In this document: positions 35,521 to 38,323 of the stretch, in pieces
Numbering within the stretch: position 1 is the stretch's first letter
How the letters are laid out: the number at the start of each line of letters is the position of its first letter
From: Flavobacteriales bacterium
Lineage (GTDB): Bacteria; Bacteroidota; Bacteroidia; Flavobacteriales_G; Salibacteraceae
DNA length: 38,323 nt
Assembly (NCBI GenBank): GCA_018609045.1
Contig: JABAYK010000018.1
Location: forward strand, 1-38,323
Reading direction: 5' to 3'
Translations under genes and position numbers: made by a program
Notes under the pieces: generated by a model
Told to the model about the DNA's origin: nothing
Database searches by the model: none
Seen by the model: only the letters and a program-made list of their open reading frames with translations

Positions 35521-37349
35521 TTTATTTCAAAGTAATAAGGCATAAAAGCTTGAACGCCTTTCATCCCTTTAATTCTAGTAACTTGTTTGTAAAGTTCTAA
35601 TTCTTGTTTAAAGCTTTCATCAACAAAATACATTTTTGCATTCATCGAAAAGTCTTCTAAAAACTTTTTGAAAGGATCTTCTTGCTTTGGATAGTTTTTA
35701 ATTCTTGGATCTTCTACTCCCGAAACTTCAGTTGCATAAGCAACAGCATCTTCTAAAGTACCTATTTCATCAACCAGTCCAATTTCAAGAGCTTTATTGC
35801 CTGTCCAAACTCTACCTTGTCCAATTGAGTCTACAAAGGCCTGAGTGGTAGATCTTCCATCGGCAACCCTTTGTGTAAAGGTGTTGTAAATTCTATCAAC
35901 TGATTTTTGAATGTAAGAATATTGATAATCGGTTAAAGGCTGGGTAACAGACATAATATCAGCATTGTCGTTGGTTTTTACACCATCAAAAGTTACCCCT
36001 AGTTTGTTATTAAACATTTTTTGCATGTTTGGAATCAACCCAAAAACACCAATTGAACCTGTAATTGTTGAAGCATCTGCATAAATTTTATCTGCTCCAC
36101 ACGAAATATAATAACCGCCAGATGCAGCAACTCTTCCCATTGAAACAATAAAAGGCTTTTCTGCTTTGGCTAATTGAGTTTCTCTCCAAATTACTTCTGA
36201 GGCCAAAGCGCTTCCACCAGGAGAGTTTACCCTAAAAACTATAGCCTTAACTGTACTATCTTCTCTTGCTTCTTTTATTGCTTCTGCAATAGTTTCAGAA
36301 CCCATAACTTCTGGAGTACTTTTTCCTGATCTTATTTCACCTGAAGCATAAATAATTGCCAATTTATCTTTTTTCTCCCAAGGTTTTTCTACATCCTTTT
36401 TATCGCCATCTTTTTCTTCATCTAAAGCAAGCTTAGGTTTCACTTTGCTATATTTTTTAAGAGATACAAGATTTAAATCATCATCTTCATCTATACCTGA
36501 TTTTGACTTTAAAATAGAAATCACTTCATCTTGATAAAGTGCAGCATCAACAAGTTTGTATTTAACCGCATCTTCAGGACTGTTAATTAAAAGTTCATCG
36601 GCAATTTTATTTAACTCATCTTTAGAAATTCCTCTGCTTTCAGAAACTGTTCCAACTAAATAATCCCAAAAACTATTGATTATTAAAGTCATTTGCTCTT
36701 TGTTGGCACTACTCATTTTATCATACATAAATGGCTCAACAGCACTTTTAAATTTATTATTCGAACCTCTAATAACTTGCATATCTACTTCAAGCTTTTC
36801 CAAGGTTCCTTTAAAAAAGGCTAACTCTGTTCTTAAACCTTTAAATTCTAAATCTCCATAAGGATTCAAAAAGATGCTATCTGAAATGGAAGCTACGTAA
36901 TAAGAAAATTGGTTGTAAAACTCAGAGTAGCTGTAAATAAACTTGCCGGAAGATTTAAAATCATCTAGGGCAACTTTTACCTCTTCCATATTTGCCATAT
37001 TTACATTTACCTCTGATAAATCCAGATAGATACCTTTTATGCGTGTATCATCTTTGGCGTTGCGGAGTGCTTTTACTGCATCTGCTAAACTAATTTCTTT
37101 TTTAGGTTCAAAAGTGTTGAAGTTAATTTCCTCAAAAGGATTATTTGTTGCCCTATCAACTATAGGAACACCAAATGTTAAATGTAAAATTGAATTCTCT
37201 TTAACACTCGTGTCTTTTTTGTCATTAAACATATCTTCAGCATCACTAATTGCTGAAAATAAAAACGAAAAGAAAATTACGATTAATACAAATCCAGCAA
37301 TAATATATCCTAACATTGCCGCGAAAGTGAATTTAAAAAACTGTTTCAT
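35517..37349 (-). CDS. sppA: Signal peptide peptidase SppA, long form
   Basis: A 610-residue membrane protease of the 67-kDa SppA type, which degrades leftover signal peptides at the inner membrane. One N-terminal helix (about 8-34) anchors it. The first half-domain carries the catalytic Lys in NKFKSAVEPF; the second half has NSPGGSALASEVIWRE and the nucleophile Ser in GRVAASGGYYISCGAD, then ITGSIGVFG. The two-domain length matches the Escherichia coli type, not the shorter Bacillus form. A hydrophilic, Lys/Asp-rich linker (about 300-325) joins the halves. It diverges from folK. Confidence 0.94.
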   Translation of the reverse strand: MKQFFKFTFAAMLGYIIAGFVLIVIFFSFLFSAISDAEDMFNDKKDTSVKENSILHLTFGVPIVDRATNNPFEEINFNTFEPKKEISLADAVKALRNAKDDTRIKGIYLDLSEVNVNMANMEEVKVALDDFKSSGKFIYSYSEFYNQFSYYVASISDSIFLNPYGDLEFKGLRTELAFFKGTLEKLEVDMQVIRGSNNKFKSAVEPFMYDKMSSANKEQMTLIINSFWDYLVGTVSESRGISKDELNKIADELLINSPEDAVKYKLVDAALYQDEVISILKSKSGIDEDDDLNLVSLKKYSKVKPKLALDEEKDGDKKDVEKPWEKKDKLAIIYASGEIRSGKSTPEVMGSETIAEAIKEAREDSTVKAIVFRVNSPGGSALASEVIWRETQLAKAEKPFIVSMGRVAASGGYYISCGADKIYADASTITGSIGVFGLIPNMQKMFNNKLGVTFDGVKTNDNADIMSVTQPLTDYQYSYIQKSVDRIYNTFTQRVADGRSTTQAFVDSIGQGRVWTGNKALEIGLVDEIGTLEDAVAYATEVSGVEDPRIKNYPKQEDPFKKFLEDFSMNAKMYFVDESFKQELELYKQVTRIKGMKGVQAFMPYYFEIN

Positions 37350-37368
37350 GGGTTACTTTTATTTTGGT

Positions 37369-37376
37369 CAAAATTA
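37369..37376 (-). promoter_or_regulatory. -7 box (TAATTTTG) of sppA
   Basis: On the minus strand TAATTTTG lies 19 nt before the sppA ATG. An ACTTTT stretch 18-23 nt upstream (37400-37395) is a weak -33 candidate. Confidence 0.4.
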
Positions 37377-37416
37377 GTTTTATAACCAAGTAAGAAAAGT
37401 GATAATACAAGAATGG

Positions 37417-37424
37417 TAATTTTG
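37417..37424 (+). promoter_or_regulatory. -7 box (TAATTTTG) of folK
   Basis: TAATTTTG lies 26 nt before the TTG start of folK. No clear -33 element is seen. The same 100-bp gap holds the opposite -7 box for sppA. Confidence 0.4.
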
Positions 37425-37450
37425 GTTTACAAAGGGAAATTTAAGGCACG

Positions 37451-37936
37451 TTGAGGAAAATAGTTTTAGGTTTAGGTGGTAATGTTGGAGATGTAAAGTC
37501 AAATTTAAATCAGGTAATAAATGCATTACAAGAAAAATTTAGTTACCCAATTACCAAATCTAGTTTTTATAAAACTAAGGCTTGGGGAAATACAAACCAG
37601 CCCGATTTTTTTAACCTAGTAGTTTATTTTGATTCTGAATTAGACTTAAAATCCACTTTTGAAATAACTCGAGAAATCGAAAGAGAAGGTGGAAGAATTA
37701 GAAATCCAAATATAAAATGGGGACCAAGAACTATAGATATTGATATTCTGTTTTATGGAAATACTGTAGTTTCTAGTCTTGATTTGACAATTCCTCATCC
37801 ACAAATCCAAAACAGAAACTTTGTACTTTATCCAATGGCAGAAATATTACCCAATTTTGTTCACCCAACATTGAATAAGTCAATCGCTGAATTATTAAAA
37901 ACTTCTATAGATAATTTAAAAGTTGAAAGAAATTGA
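37451..37936 (+). CDS. folK: Hydroxymethyldihydropteridine pyrophosphokinase
   Basis: A 161-residue HPPK, which transfers pyrophosphate from ATP to 6-hydroxymethyl-7,8-dihydropterin in folate synthesis. Motifs: VLGLGGNVGD at the start, FYKTKAWGNTNQPDFFNLV, and IKWGPRTIDIDILFYGN with the magnesium-binding DID, then IPHPQIQNRNFVLYPMAEI. Length is typical. No ATG is present near the start; TTG at 37451 is used. Its TGA overlaps the TTG start of the following deoxynucleoside kinase (TTGA), implying translational coupling. Confidence 0.94.
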   Translation: MRKIVLGLGGNVGDVKSNLNQVINALQEKFSYPITKSSFYKTKAWGNTNQPDFFNLVVYFDSELDLKSTFEITREIEREGGRIRNPNIKWGPRTIDIDILFYGNTVVSSLDLTIPHPQIQNRNFVLYPMAEILPNFVHPTLNKSIAELLKTSIDNLKVERN

Positions 37937-38323
37937 AGTTCACAAAACCACCATATAACTTTATAACTATTGAAGGAAATATTGGTTCTGGCAAAACCAC
38001 TTTAGCAAAAATGTTGGCTGATGATTTTAATGCCAAAGTACTTTTAGAACAATTTGAAGATAATCCATTTCTTCCTGAATTTTATAAAAATCAGCAGCGT
38101 TTTGCATTACATGTTGAATTAAGCTTTTTAGCAGAAAGGTACATTCATATTAAAGAAACCTTTAAAAGTTATGACCTTTTTACACAATTGTTTGTCTCAG
38201 ACTATATGTTTCAGAAGTGCGCCATTTTTGCAAAATCTACACTAAAACAGGATGAGTACGAATTATTTTCAAAACTATACTCCATCATCTCTCCTATTCT
38301 GCCCTCACCTGATGTTATTTTAT
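37933..38323 (+). CDS. Second deoxynucleoside kinase, cut by the window edge
   Basis: An open frame of 130 complete codons that runs off the window. It starts with a TTG inside the folK stop. The P-loop is EGNIGSGKTTL at about 15-25, then EQFEDNPFLPEFYKNQQRFALHVELSFLAERY and the DYMFQKCAIFA segment, matching the dNK family. Where the copy at 25411 has QDRTIYEDAYIFA, this one has SDYMFQKCAIFA, so the DRT-type Arg is not in the same form; such members may be a distinct subgroup. It is probably cotranscribed with folK. Confidence 0.87.
   Translation, partial: MKFTKPPYNFITIEGNIGSGKTTLAKMLADDFNAKVLLEQFEDNPFLPEFYKNQQRFALHVELSFLAERYIHIKETFKSYDLFTQLFVSDYMFQKCAIFAKSTLKQDEYELFSKLYSIISPILPSPDVIL

Noticed and set aside
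37039..37377. A 112-codon plus-strand frame antisense to the start of sppA
   Set aside because: Antisense to a well-conserved gene, with no recognisable domain.
1..38323. tRNA, rRNA, CRISPR array, riboswitch, transposase, prophage or plasmid signals
   Set aside because: None seen on reading both strands; the genes are ordinary chromosomal families. A covariance-model search was not possible, so a small structured RNA could still have been missed.

Overview
The window comes from an AT-rich bacterium of the phylum Bacteroidota, most likely close to the Flavobacteriales. The signs are signal peptides ending in FAQ, MAQ or NAQ; a C-terminal tail resembling a type IX secretion sorting domain; LVIVD-repeat, PepSY-like, DUF6090-like and MuiA families; short AT-rich leaders without clear Shine-Dalgarno sites; and -7 boxes of the Bacteroidota form TAnnTTTG, often with a TTG/TTTG-like element about 19 nt upstream. 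The rank below phylum is inference. No rRNA, tRNA, CRISPR array, transposase, prophage or plasmid gene was seen, so this reads as ordinary chromosome.

Layout. 1-993: a truncated LamG-domain exported protein diverges from a DivIC/FtsB-like division protein. 990-5566 (minus): an apparent operon of the two methylmalonyl-CoA mutase subunits, a PepSY-like secreted protein and a frameshifted DUF6090-like membrane gene. 5621-8506: a secreted SGNH hydrolase, then a GNAT-nitrilase fusion and YbaB on the plus strand. 8647-10956 (minus): MuiA-like protein and a membrane zinc metallopeptidase. 11058-18934 (minus): a compact six-gene run of M1 peptidase, TrhO, KdsC-like phosphatase, UbiA-family prenyltransferase, Maf and S9 peptidase, with overlapping or nearly touching ends. 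18935-19277: a non-coding gap holding a palindromic repeat-like element. 19278-20520 (minus): YidD overlapping an ACMSD-type decarboxylase. 20587-26025 (plus): TauE/SafE permease, small lipoprotein, MeaB, GH3-family protein, a secreted protein, and a deoxynucleoside kinase. 26157-29379 (minus): membrane pyrophosphatase and an outer-membrane barrel protein. 29427-38323: LVIVD lipoprotein, PDH E1 beta, EtfB-EtfA, bifunctional nuclease, CNT nucleoside transporter, SppA, FolK and a second deoxynucleoside kinase cut by the window edge.

Functional themes. Methylmalonyl-CoA mutase and its GTPase chaperone MeaB are both present but 16 kb apart. EtfAB and PDH E1 beta supply central carbon and electron flow. 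The pyrophosphatase carries motifs of the potassium-dependent, sodium-pumping type. A CNT transporter and two deoxynucleoside kinases suggest nucleoside salvage. Several peptidases (M1, S9, YugP-like, SppA) point to protein turnover in the envelope or outside the cell.

No clearly new multi-gene system was found. The best second looks are the A7 frameshift in the DUF6090-like gene, promoter boxes touching start codons, the 125-bp palindromic element, the hydrophilic tail on the pyrophosphatase, a changed G4 motif in MeaB, the lone ACMSD gene overlapping yidD, and the bacterial GH3 gene.
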